DNA from: DAOTXR01 sp034435375
Lineage (GTDB): Bacteria; Chloroflexota; Anaerolineae; Aggregatilineales; UBA3940
Length of the DNA stretch: 17,362 bases
Assembly (NCBI GenBank): GCA_034435375.1
Contig: DAOTXR010000071.1
Location: 1 to 17,362 of the forward strand
Direction: 5' to 3'
The notes beneath the pieces were generated by a model. It made no database searches, had not been told where the DNA came from, and saw only the letters and a list, made by a program, of their open reading frames with translations. A program made the translations under genes and the position numbers. How positions within the stretch are numbered: the stretch's first letter is position 1; each line of letters begins with the position of its first letter. Below, in pieces: positions 1 to 7,663 of this stretch.

Positions 1-48
1 GGCGCGCCCCGGCGGCCCAGCCCCGCCGACCCGCGCCGCCGCGCGTGA
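1..48 (+). other. Possible C-terminal tail of an upstream gene
   Basis: Frame 1 is open from the window edge and ends at a TGA at 46-48, encoding 15 residues rich in Arg, Pro and Ala. The stretch is extremely GC-rich, like the first complete gene downstream, so it may be the end of a gene starting outside the window. Fifteen residues are too few to recognise anything, and GC-rich DNA opens frames by chance. Confidence 0.2.
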
Positions 49-151
49 ACGACTTTTCATTACGCACCATCCCCGTATTGTTATCCACACCGAAGCCCCC
101 CCCTTGCCCCCCTGCTAGACTGCGACCAGCAGACCAATCCGCCCATAACGA

Positions 152-165
152 TTGCACCTGTGCAA
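152..165. promoter_or_regulatory. Hyphenated palindrome upstream of the first glycosyltransferase gene
   Basis: TTGCAC-CT-GTGCAA is a perfect 6-bp inverted repeat with a 2-base centre, 55 bases before the ATG at 221. It lies in the only upstream leader of the gene run, where an operator would be expected. I see no convincing -35/-10 pair around it, and a palindrome of this size also arises by chance. The rest of 49-220 holds nothing I can name apart from C-rich runs near 94-116. Confidence 0.2.
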
Positions 166-220
166 GTATCGCCGGAATGCGCTGCCAACGGAGACCAATC
201 AATGAAATAGGGAGCCCGTT

Positions 221-1153
221 ATGCGCCAGCCAGCACCGCGACCAAACCTCAATGGCAAAAACGAGACGGGATCGACGTTTGTATCCAGCGAACAGCCGGC
301 ACGGCCCGCCTACCCCCGGCTGGTCCAGCTTCCACCACCAGGCCCAGCCGATGCGATCGACGCAGTAAAGCGCGCCGCCCTGCACCACAACCCGCTGCTG
401 CCCACTATGCTCGCCGAGGTCCGGGTCAGCGTGGTCGTCCCCGCGCTCAACGAGGCAGAGAACCTGCCCCACGTACTGCCGCGCATCCCGACATGGGTGC
501 ACGAGGTGCTACTGGTCGACGGCCACTCAACCGACGGGACGATCGAGGTGGCCCGCCAGCTGCTCCCCGACATCGTCATTGTTCAGCAGGAGGGGCGCGG
601 CAAAGGCGCGGCGCTGCGCAGCGGCTTCAAGGCGGCCAGTGGCGACATCATCGTGATGATCGACGCCGACGGCTCGACCGACCCGGGCGAGATCCCGCTC
701 TTCGTTGGCGCACTGCTGTCCGGCGCCGACCTGGTCAAAGGCTCGCGCTTCGTGCAGGGCGGCGGCACGGCAGATATGACCGCCTTCCGCAAGTTCGGCC
801 ACTGGTTCCTGCTCCAGTCGGTGCGCGCGCTCTTCGGCGGCACCTATAGCGACCTGTGCTATGGCTACAGCGCCTTCTGGAAACACGTGCTCCCACGCCT
901 GGCCCTGGACGGCAGCGGGTTCGAGATCGAGACCATGATCAACGTGCGCGCGCTGAAAGCCGGCCTGCGCATCGCCGAGGTGCCCAGCTTCGAGCACGAG
1001 CGCATCCACGGCCTGAGCAACCTGCGCGCCCTGCCCGATGGCTGGCGCATCCTCAAGACCATCGTGCGCGAGTGGGTCGGGCAGCCGGCGGTGCGCCCCT
1101 CAGGCGCTGGCCGGGCCGCCGAGGGGCTGGAACACGAGGTAGGAGGGGCGTGA
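221..1153 (+). CDS. Family 2 glycosyltransferase (dolichyl-phosphate mannose synthase-like)
   Basis: A cytoplasmic GT-A fold enzyme of 310 residues. The nucleotide-sugar domain starts near residue 69 (VSVVVPALNE). It continues with VDGHSTDGT (99-107), the metal-binding DAD at 148-150 (VMIDADGSTDP) and a downstream GFEIE-type acidic segment (233-237) followed by HER (259-261). This order is typical of DPM1/DPG-synthase-like GT2 proteins, which transfer a sugar to a polyprenyl phosphate or a growing glycan; donor and acceptor cannot be read here. There are no membrane segments. ATG 221 has a good GGAG six bases upstream. Residues 1-62 are Pro-rich and outside the domain, so ATG 407 is an alternative start. 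The stop overlaps the next start (TGATG at 1151-1155), implying translational coupling. Base composition is strongly GC-rich, unlike the genes from 2878. Confidence 0.9.
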   Translation: MRQPAPRPNLNGKNETGSTFVSSEQPARPAYPRLVQLPPPGPADAIDAVKRAALHHNPLLPTMLAEVRVSVVVPALNEAENLPHVLPRIPTWVHEVLLVDGHSTDGTIEVARQLLPDIVIVQQEGRGKGAALRSGFKAASGDIIVMIDADGSTDPGEIPLFVGALLSGADLVKGSRFVQGGGTADMTAFRKFGHWFLLQSVRALFGGTYSDLCYGYSAFWKHVLPRLALDGSGFEIETMINVRALKAGLRIAEVPSFEHERIHGLSNLRALPDGWRILKTIVREWVGQPAVRPSGAGRAAEGLEHEVGGA

Positions 1154-2364
1154 TGGGAACTGTCGACCAGGCCGCAACACCAAACGCAACCTTACCCCTG
1201 CGCGTTTGCGTAGTTGGTTCCGGCACACGCTTTCTGAGCGGGATCAGCTACTACACGATGCGCCTGGCCAACGCACTGGCCGATCAGCATCAAACATCGG
1301 CCATCTTGATGCGCCAACTCTTGCCTGGCCGATTCTACCCTGGTCGTAATCGAATCGGTGCTAATCTCACCAGCCAGACATACGACCCTCGCGTGCGGGT
1401 CTTCGACGGAGTTGATTGGTACTGGCTGCCCAGCATTCTACTGGCGATGGTCTTTTTGATACGCCAGCGGCCTAATATCGTCATCTTCCAATGGTGGACG
1501 GGCACCGTCCTGCATTCGTATCTCGCACTTGCCCTGGTGGCACGTCTGCTTGGCGCCCGCCTGATTGTGGAGTTTCACGAGGTTCAAGATACAGGTGAGA
1601 TGCGCATTCCCTTTGCGCGTTGCTACGTCAATCTGCTGGCCCCCTGGCTAATGCGCCTCGCCAGTGGATTCGTCATTCACTCAGAGTATGATCGACCAGC
1701 CCTTGAGCAGCGTTATACACTCGGGCAGCGGCCGGTTGCGGTAATCCCCCTTGGACCATTTGATCACCATCGGGATATGCAGTCTGATCAGGTACGACGA
1801 GAGGCACCACAACAGTGCTGCAACTTGTTGTTTTTCGGCGTCATTCGTCCGTTCAAGGGACTTGAGGACTTAATCGAGGCATTCAATTCTATCCCTAGAG
1901 AACAGATTGAACAATACTGGCTGACAGTTGTTGGCGAAACCTGGGAGGGCTGGACGCTTCCAGCAGAACTAATTGCCAGCAGCCCTTATCGTGATCGGAT
2001 TACATTCGTAAATCGTTACATACGTGATGATGAAGTCAGTAGTTTCTTCGTCGGTGCCGACGCCGTGGTGCTTCCCTACCATCGCTCATCGGCGAGCGGG
2101 CCGGTACATACCTCAATGAGTTGGGGTTTGCCGCTGATCACAACCCGTGTAGGTGGGCTCACTGAGGCAGTGTCGCAGTACGAAGGCGCGATCCTGGTGC
2201 CGCCAGGCGATCCGTCGGCGCTGTGTGAAGCATTAACCAGGGTAGCTGTAAAACGTGGCATACGATACAGAGACCCGCATTCGTGGGCGAACACGTGCGC
2301 GTTGTTTAATCGCCTGTTTGTTCAAATCGGGAATGGTGGCAGCGTTGCAGCCTACGGAGATTGA
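1153..2364 (+). CDS. Family 4 glycosyltransferase
   Basis: A 403-residue GT-B enzyme, full length for the family. The N-terminal Rossmann half has RVCVVGSGTRFLSGIS (17-32), with the Gly-rich acceptor-side loop, and IVEFHEV (138-144). The C-terminal half has LLFFGVIRPFKGLEDLIEAF (225-244), the classic GT4 linker-to-donor-domain signature, then VVGE, ADAVVLPY (302-309) and GLPLITTRVGGLTEAV (325-340), where the acidic residue of the nucleotide-sugar site sits. It would transfer a sugar onto a lipid-linked intermediate; specificity is unknown. The frame is open from 856, but 856-1152 lies inside the preceding gene. ATG 1153 overlaps that gene's stop and has AGGAGG at 1141-1146, which fixes the start. 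Codon use is less GC-biased than in the preceding gene. Confidence 0.9.
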   Translation: MGTVDQAATPNATLPLRVCVVGSGTRFLSGISYYTMRLANALADQHQTSAILMRQLLPGRFYPGRNRIGANLTSQTYDPRVRVFDGVDWYWLPSILLAMVFLIRQRPNIVIFQWWTGTVLHSYLALALVARLLGARLIVEFHEVQDTGEMRIPFARCYVNLLAPWLMRLASGFVIHSEYDRPALEQRYTLGQRPVAVIPLGPFDHHRDMQSDQVRREAPQQCCNLLFFGVIRPFKGLEDLIEAFNSIPREQIEQYWLTVVGETWEGWTLPAELIASSPYRDRITFVNRYIRDDEVSSFFVGADAVVLPYHRSSASGPVHTSMSWGLPLITTRVGGLTEAVSQYEGAILVPPGDPSALCEALTRVAVKRGIRYRDPHSWANTCALFNRLFVQIGNGGSVAAYGD

Positions 2365-2367
2365 CCA

Positions 2368-2802
2368 GTGGCTACCACTCATAACCTGCGGGTGCTCATG
2401 GTCGCAACACGAGCCTACCCCTATGTGGGCGGCGTTGAGACACATGTCTATCAGGTCTCGCGCCGGCTTGCCCGCGCCGGGGTTGATGTGACCGTCCTTT
2501 CAACTGATCTGAGCCGCAAACTCCCAGTTGAAGAGGTGGTCGAGGGCGTTCGTCTGTGGCGGGTGCCCGCGTGGCCGGCCCGGCACGACTATTACGTCGC
2601 ACCGGGCATCTATCACGCAATGCAGCGCGAGCGCTGGGATGTTGTTCACTGTCAGGGATATCATACTTTCGTGCCACCGATTGCGCTGCTGGCAGCACTC
2701 CACGCGGGGATGCCATATGTCCTCACCTTCCACGGCGGTGGGCATTCTTCCCAGTTGCGCAATTCAGAACCTCATCGTGTTCGTTGGCTGCCTCAAGCGT
2801 AA
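2368..2802 (+). pseudogene. Truncated family 4 glycosyltransferase (N-terminal half only)
   Basis: The GTG start at 2368 is three bases after the previous stop and has GGAG at 2356-2359. The 144 residues match the first half of a GT4 enzyme: RVLMVATRAYPYVGGVETHV (near residues 8-27), DVTVLSTD, WDVVHCQGYHTF and PYVLTFHGGG (about 116-125). After the LRN that usually precedes the mid-protein helix the frame ends (SEPHRVRWLPQA, stop). The donor-binding C-terminal half is absent from the remaining 75 bases and from the other two frames. GT-B enzymes need both halves, so this is very probably inactive. The break coincides with a shift to AT-richer sequence at the next gene, which suggests recombination replaced the 3' part. 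Confidence 0.8.
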
Positions 2803-2877
2803 CAGAGGACGCCTCGCTCTAACTACATTACTTGCACAACATTCAGAGCAAAGGAACGGCGGAAAGGCAGATACATT

Positions 2878-4227
2878 ATGGCAAAATTAGACATATTAGC
2901 TGCTCAAAATATGCGCATGCAACCAGTACGAATTTGCACATTAGATTTAGAATATCCAGCTACCGATCTTACCGCTTACGATCAAGAAACCGGAAAGATC
3001 TACAGTGATGCCTGGATATTAGTCCGGCTCTACGGACAGCCGATTGGGCTGGAGACAATTTCGTTTGACACTGAACACATATCAGCAACATCGCTGAGAG
3101 ACCGGATTTGGAAGAAATATAACGCTCGCATTAATGCCATATTACAAGATAATGGCATGAAATCACTTGATTACCTGAGATCCGACGACTTCAATGCCCG
3201 TCAGTTTCCATCTAGAACACCCCCAGATCAACCTTTTGTCAGCATTATAGTCTGCACGCGTGACCGCACCGAGCAACTGCAACGGTGTTTATTAAGCTTG
3301 TCAAAACAAAGCTATCCGTCCTATGAGATAATCGTAGTGGATAATGCACCACGCACGTCGGATACCGCCAACTTGCTACAAGAACGTTATAAGAATGCAC
3401 GAAACGTACGATATGTACGTGAAAATCGGCCAGGGCTGTCGTGGGCGCGCAATTGTGGTTTGCATGCTGCTCAAGGCACGATCGTGGCATTCACCGATGA
3501 TGACGTTCACACAGATTCACAGTGGATCGAGAGATTAGTGATGGCATTCGATGCAGCTAAGAATGTAGTCTGTGTTACAGGGTTGACTCTTCCAGCAGAA
3601 CTGGAGACCGAGGCCCAACTGTACTTTGAGCGCTTTGGAGGTTTCAATAAGGGTTGTGGTTTCGAAAGGGCAATCTATAATCTGAACGATCACCGACCAC
3701 TTGACCCACTTTTTCCTTATGTCGGCACGAAATTTGGCTCGGGTGTGAATATGGCATTTCGAGCGAGTTTCTTACGAGTTACAGGTGGTTTTGACCCGGC
3801 ATTAGGCACTGGTATGCCTTCACAGGGTGGAGAAGAGGCGGAGGTTTTTTTTCGCGTCATTGATCGAGGTTATTCTTTAGTCTATGAACCAGGTGCTATA
3901 GTGTGGCACTATCATCGTCGAGACTATACCGGATTAGAACGCCAACTTCACAGCTACGGAATAGCATTTACTGCATACCTGACACGCCTCATTCTCGAAG
4001 ATCCACGTCGAATAGTTGATCTCATCTTACGAACCCCTTCAATTCTGCGCTATGTACTCAGCCCCACATCACCACGAAATAGTCGAAAGGGCATCGACTT
4101 TCCCCACAAGTTGGCACATCTTGAACTTGCAGGTATGCTACACGGTCCATTGGCATATCTCCGCAGCAGACAGATTGTACGCACGACGATGAGAACCTCC
4201 AGCATATTTGACCAGTCAGCAAGTTGA
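2878..4227 (+). CDS. Family 2 glycosyltransferase with N-terminal extension
   Basis: A 449-residue protein. Residues 1-118 form an N-terminal region I do not recognise, seen in some GT2 proteins ahead of the catalytic domain. The GT-A domain starts at FVSIIVCTRDR (120-130) and continues with EIIVVDNAP, NRPGLSWARN (183-192), the metal-binding DDD at 207-209 (AFTDDDVHTD), FGSGVNMAFR, and GGEEAEVFFRVI (317-328), equivalent to the catalytic GGED element but with EE. It closes with HYHRR (344-348). It probably adds a sugar to the repeat unit. ATG 2878 follows a purine-rich stretch (GGAAAGG, 2861-2867). Its composition is distinctly AT-richer than the genes at 221-2364, and it lies directly after a truncated gene, so recent acquisition is likely. 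Confidence 0.88.
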   Translation: MAKLDILAAQNMRMQPVRICTLDLEYPATDLTAYDQETGKIYSDAWILVRLYGQPIGLETISFDTEHISATSLRDRIWKKYNARINAILQDNGMKSLDYLRSDDFNARQFPSRTPPDQPFVSIIVCTRDRTEQLQRCLLSLSKQSYPSYEIIVVDNAPRTSDTANLLQERYKNARNVRYVRENRPGLSWARNCGLHAAQGTIVAFTDDDVHTDSQWIERLVMAFDAAKNVVCVTGLTLPAELETEAQLYFERFGGFNKGCGFERAIYNLNDHRPLDPLFPYVGTKFGSGVNMAFRASFLRVTGGFDPALGTGMPSQGGEEAEVFFRVIDRGYSLVYEPGAIVWHYHRRDYTGLERQLHSYGIAFTAYLTRLILEDPRRIVDLILRTPSILRYVLSPTSPRNSRKGIDFPHKLAHLELAGMLHGPLAYLRSRQIVRTTMRTSSIFDQSAS

Positions 4228-4282
4228 GCAACTCCTCGCAACAATCAACTTCAGCAGTACATCTGTACCAAGGAAATCTGAC

Positions 4283-5476
4283 GTGAAGTGTTTGGCCATT
4301 ATCCCAGCGCGCGGTGGCTCAAAAGGCATCCCTCGCAAGAACGTCCGGCCATTGGCCGGCAAGCCACTGATCGTCCATACGCTTGAGCAAGCGAGGGCCT
4401 CGCGTTCTATCTCTCGTGTCGTGGTATCGACCGACGATGCAGAGATCGCCGCAGTTGCGCGCCAGTACCACGCCGACGTGGTCTGGCGACCAGCTGAGAT
4501 CAGTGGTGATAACGCCTCGTCTGAACTGGCGCTCCTGCATACGCTCGATGCTCTGCGGCGCGATGAGGGCTACGAGCCCGACCTGCTTGTCTTTCTGCAA
4601 TGCACCTCGCCGCTGACCCTTGCTGAGGATATTGATGGTACGGTGCAGGCATTGCTCGAGGCCAGGGCAGATACGGCCCTGGCAGTAACTCCGTTCCACT
4701 ACTTCCTCTGGTGCACCGATCCCCAGAGTGATGCGATTGGCATCAACCACGACAAACAGGTACGTCTCCTGCGCCAGCAGCGCGAGCCGCAGTACCGTGA
4801 AACAGGCGCCGTGTACGTCATGCGTGCCGAAGGCTTTCGCCAGGCGCAGCACCGTTTCTTCGGCAGGACGGCCATGTACGTAACGCCGCCGGAGCGTTGC
4901 CTGGAAATCGATGACCCGGTCGATTTTCAGGTCGCCGAGGTCCTTCTCCGTGAACGGCAGCGCCATAATCTCCAGCAATTGCTACCCGCACCGATCGGCG
5001 CCGTCGTCTTTGACTTCGATGGAGTGTTCACCGATAACCGGGTCATTGTAGACCAGGATGGTCACGAAGCGGTTGTCTGTGATCGCGGTGATGGAATGGG
5101 ACTAGCTCGGCTCAGACAACTGGGCATCCCCATTCTTGTCCTCTCGACAGAAGAGAATCCCGTCGTCCAGGCGCGCTGTGCGAAACTCAAAGTTCCCTGT
5201 CTTCAGGGAGTGCACCACAAACTGCGCGCTTTACAGGTGTGGCTACGTGAGCACAATGTTGACATCGCCCAGACAATCTACGTCGGCAACGATGTCAATG
5301 ACCTGGAATGCCTGCAGGCCGTTGGCTGTGGCGTTGTGGTGGCCGATGCCCATCCACAGACCCTGAACTCGGCTTGCATTGTGCTCTCCGCTTCCGGAGG
5401 AAATGGTGCGATTCGCGAATTGACCGATATGATCGAGCAGCGCGTGAAGGAGGATCAGTATGCCGAGCATTGTTAG
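4283..5476 (+). CDS. neuA: CMP-nonulosonic (sialic) acid synthetase fused to a KdsC-like HAD phosphatase
   Basis: Two domains in 397 residues (numbered from the GTG). Residues 2-230 are an acylneuraminate cytidylyltransferase: AIIPARGGSKGIPRKN (5-20) is the CTP-binding loop, followed by VVSTDD, FLQCTSPL (104-111), ETGAVYVM and EIDDPVDF. Residues 238-397 are a HAD phosphatase: DFDGVFTD (244-251) carries both nucleophile Asp residues, LST (287-289) is motif II, K313 fits motif III, and GNDVNDLECL (335-344) is motif IV. Cytidylyltransferases activate sialic, legionaminic, pseudaminic or KDN acids; the HAD domain resembles KdsC/KDN-9-phosphate phosphatases and could remove a 9-phosphate first. 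The frame opens at ATG 4208 inside the previous gene. I prefer GTG 4283, with AAGGAA seven bases upstream and ARGG near the N-terminus. It overlaps neuB by 17 bases. Confidence 0.9.
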   Translation: MKCLAIIPARGGSKGIPRKNVRPLAGKPLIVHTLEQARASRSISRVVVSTDDAEIAAVARQYHADVVWRPAEISGDNASSELALLHTLDALRRDEGYEPDLLVFLQCTSPLTLAEDIDGTVQALLEARADTALAVTPFHYFLWCTDPQSDAIGINHDKQVRLLRQQREPQYRETGAVYVMRAEGFRQAQHRFFGRTAMYVTPPERCLEIDDPVDFQVAEVLLRERQRHNLQQLLPAPIGAVVFDFDGVFTDNRVIVDQDGHEAVVCDRGDGMGLARLRQLGIPILVLSTEENPVVQARCAKLKVPCLQGVHHKLRALQVWLREHNVDIAQTIYVGNDVNDLECLQAVGCGVVVADAHPQTLNSACIVLSASGGNGAIRELTDMIEQRVKEDQYAEHC

Positions 5477-6335
5477 CATTGGCGGACGGCCGGTTGGGCC
5501 TGGTTGCCCTATCTACGTTATCGCCGAAATCGGGATCAACCACAACGGTGATCTGGACATCGCCAGGCGCTTGATCGACGCCGCCGTCCTGGCCGGATGC
5601 GACGCGGTCAAGTTTCAGAAGCGCACACCCGAACTCTGCGTGCCACCGGAGCAGCGCGAGATTCTGCGTGAGACGCCCTGGGGAATGATGACCTATCTCG
5701 ACTATCGGCACCGCGTCGAATTCGGCTACGATGAATACGCGGAGATTGATCGCTACTGCAAAGCAAAAGGTATCACCTGGTTCGCCTCGTGCTGGGATGA
5801 GCCATCGGTTGACTTCATCAAAGAGTTTGATCCCGTCTGTTACAAAGTGGCTTCGGCTTCGCTTACCGACGAGCAACTGCTGCGCCACACGAATGCGACC
5901 GGTGTGCCGATGATGCTCTCGACCGGAATGTCGACGATGGAGGAAATTCGGCGCGCGGTTGCGTTGATTGATCCGAACCGCTTGCTCATTGCGCACAGCA
6001 CCAGCACCTATCCGTGCAAACCAGAAGAACTGAACCTGCGAATGATTCAAACGCTGCAGCGCGCGTTCGATAATCCGATTGGCTACTCCGGCCACGAGGT
6101 GGGCCTGCAGACGACTCTGGCAGCAGTGCTGCTTGGCGCCTGCTTCGTCGAGCGCCATATCACCCTCGACCGCGCGATGTGGGGTAGTGATCAGGCTGCC
6201 TCGGTGGAACCCGGTGGCTTTATGCGGCTGGTTCGTGATATCCGGACTATCGAAAAGGCGCTCGGTGATGGCGTCAAGCGCGTGTACGACTCTGAACTGC
6301 CGAGTCGCGCCAAGCTGCGACGAAGGACGGCTTAA
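5460..6335 (+). CDS. neuB: NeuB-family nonulosonic acid synthase, short form without SAF domain
   Basis: It condenses phosphoenolpyruvate with a mannose-type sugar (ManNAc, its 6-phosphate, mannose-6-phosphate or a relative) to make a nine-carbon keto acid. The 291 residues form one TIM barrel: YVIAEIGINHNGD (19-31), AVKFQKRTP (49-57), YKVASASL (128-135), LSTGMST (153-159), IGYSGHE (207-213), and VERHITLD (230-237) followed by WGSDQAASVEP (241-251). Classical NeuB is about 340-350 residues with a C-terminal SAF domain. Here the protein stops after KLRRRTA, and no SAF-like sequence follows in any frame before the next gene. The end matches a conserved short subfamily as I remember it, so this is probably not a truncation. 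The start overlaps neuA, with AAGGAGGA five bases upstream, so the two are co-translated. Confidence 0.93.
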   Translation: MPSIVSIGGRPVGPGCPIYVIAEIGINHNGDLDIARRLIDAAVLAGCDAVKFQKRTPELCVPPEQREILRETPWGMMTYLDYRHRVEFGYDEYAEIDRYCKAKGITWFASCWDEPSVDFIKEFDPVCYKVASASLTDEQLLRHTNATGVPMMLSTGMSTMEEIRRAVALIDPNRLLIAHSTSTYPCKPEELNLRMIQTLQRAFDNPIGYSGHEVGLQTTLAAVLLGACFVERHITLDRAMWGSDQAASVEPGGFMRLVRDIRTIEKALGDGVKRVYDSELPSRAKLRRRTA

Positions 6336-6405
6336 GAGCACAAAATCACTGTCCTGGAGCACGTACTGACGTCTCGTTGCAGCTTGCATTGAATGTCAAA
6401 CCGGT

Positions 6406-7572
6406 ATGAAGCGCTTCATCCTGACATTGGGTAGTTGGCAAATCATTATGGTAACCGCGGCTCTACGCCAGCATCAGATCAGTCGCCCATCTGGAGACGA
6501 AGACTATCTAGTCTTGCACGGCACTAATCACTCGCAAGAAATGCGCCATACCATGCAGCAATTAGCAGGTGTTCTCTGGGACTGGAAAGAGATCGTCTGG
6601 ATAGATGATCTCTTTCCGAGCATCGTTACAACTCACGCTCTCCCGAATATCAGAGAGCGTTTGATCGGCCGGCTGGAACATCTCTATCCAGACGAAATCT
6701 GGACATGCAAGCCGTTCGATAGTGATGTTAAAGCAATTTTCGAGATCTTCCCTGAAAGTACCATTATTCTGTATGAAGACGGTCTACATTCCTATGTTCC
6801 ACAACCATATGCCGGCGGACTGCAGCCCGTTCCTCTCGGCCAACCGCTCACATCGATCCAGCAAATAGCACGCTGGTTCACGTATCGTGGTGACTATCTT
6901 GCCACGCCTGGCATCTATTCCAGGCATGTAGCACGCTTTGAACGAGCGCACCTATTCCTTGCAAGACGCTTGTCAGTGCCAGACTATATACGCCATGCCA
7001 CGCTAGTGAATATTAATGCAGAGCTTTTACTCGAATCAATTCGTCTAGTGCAGCGACATATAGATCTTTCGATTATATCACCACCAGAAAATGGTCCAGA
7101 TTCTGGACGTGTTCTAGTACTTGGACAGTGTTTTGCCCGTTGGAACTTGATGGATTGGCAGGAAGAACTCACCCTCTACAGAGCCATCATTTTAAAGCTA
7201 TATGAGCAAGGCTATTCTGTGCTTTGGAAAGAACACCCTCGATCAGCGCATCCTTTCTTTCCATCTCTCGCCCAGTCTTTGTCATCTGAACAACTGAAAA
7301 AACTCGATATCCCCTTTACATATCCGATCGAGTTATTCATTAATCAGCTGGATATTGAAGCATGTGTTTCTGCAATGTCAACATCGCTTTTCTATTTATC
7401 CGAGCTTTTTAGAATCCCAGCATATTCTTTTACATACAAGATCCAAATACCATTCTGGTATACGGATTTCTGGCGTATGCTGCGCCTCGTCGACAAGCAT
7501 ATCCCGGCATATGAAACCCTGATCGCTTCCGCACCAGAGCCCACGCAAAGAGCACAGAGCCTGGTCGAGTGA
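6406..7572 (+). CDS. Putative sialyltransferase / polysialyltransferase-like glycosyltransferase
   Basis: A 388-residue protein with no membrane segments. Three short motifs in the right order and spacing match bacterial sialyltransferases (GT38, GT52, GT80, GT100 and the POLYST family): (D/E)(D/E)G as YEDGLHSY (EDG at 124-126), HP as LWKEHPRS (277-278), and the Ser/Thr motif as SAMSTSLFYL (S322, S325-T326). In these families the first acidic residue acts as base, and the HP and S/T residues bind CMP. The gene sits 70 bases after neuB, which fits transfer of the CMP-sugar made by that pair. Overall similarity to named members is not obvious by eye. No clear ribosome binding site precedes the ATG. 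It is AT-richer than neuA and neuB. Confidence 0.72.
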   Translation: MKRFILTLGSWQIIMVTAALRQHQISRPSGDEDYLVLHGTNHSQEMRHTMQQLAGVLWDWKEIVWIDDLFPSIVTTHALPNIRERLIGRLEHLYPDEIWTCKPFDSDVKAIFEIFPESTIILYEDGLHSYVPQPYAGGLQPVPLGQPLTSIQQIARWFTYRGDYLATPGIYSRHVARFERAHLFLARRLSVPDYIRHATLVNINAELLLESIRLVQRHIDLSIISPPENGPDSGRVLVLGQCFARWNLMDWQEELTLYRAIILKLYEQGYSVLWKEHPRSAHPFFPSLAQSLSSEQLKKLDIPFTYPIELFINQLDIEACVSAMSTSLFYLSELFRIPAYSFTYKIQIPFWYTDFWRMLRLVDKHIPAYETLIASAPEPTQRAQSLVE

Positions 7573-7663
7573 TGGGGACTTGCCTCTGAGTCTTTGTCAG
7601 AATCAAGACGATCAGGTCGGGATATGATGACCTGCACCTGGTCGACAAATAGGAACATTATCT

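Noticed and set aside
45..368. 107-codon + strand frame upstream of the first glycosyltransferase
   Set aside because: Low-complexity Pro/Arg/Ser composition, no recognised motif, no ribosome site, and its end overlaps the start of the supported gene at 221.
527..1009. 160-codon antisense frame opposite the first GT2 gene
   Set aside because: Expected in high-GC coding DNA; the composition is that of a shadow frame.
856..1152. N-terminal extension of the GT4 frame to ATG 856
   Set aside because: It lies wholly inside the preceding GT2 gene, encodes Arg-rich shadow sequence, and ATG 1153 has a strong ribosome site and a coupled stop-start.
4319..4978. 219-codon antisense frame opposite neuA
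   Set aside because: Antisense shadow of a conserved cytidylyltransferase domain; no motif and no start signal.
5295..6389. 364-codon antisense frame opposite neuB
   Set aside because: It mirrors the codon bias of neuB; the product has no domain pattern, while the + strand protein is unmistakable.
7613..7634. CAGGTC/GACCTG hairpin between 7572 and 7664 as a terminator
   Set aside because: Only six pairs with a ten-base loop and no following T-run, so it does not support a terminator.
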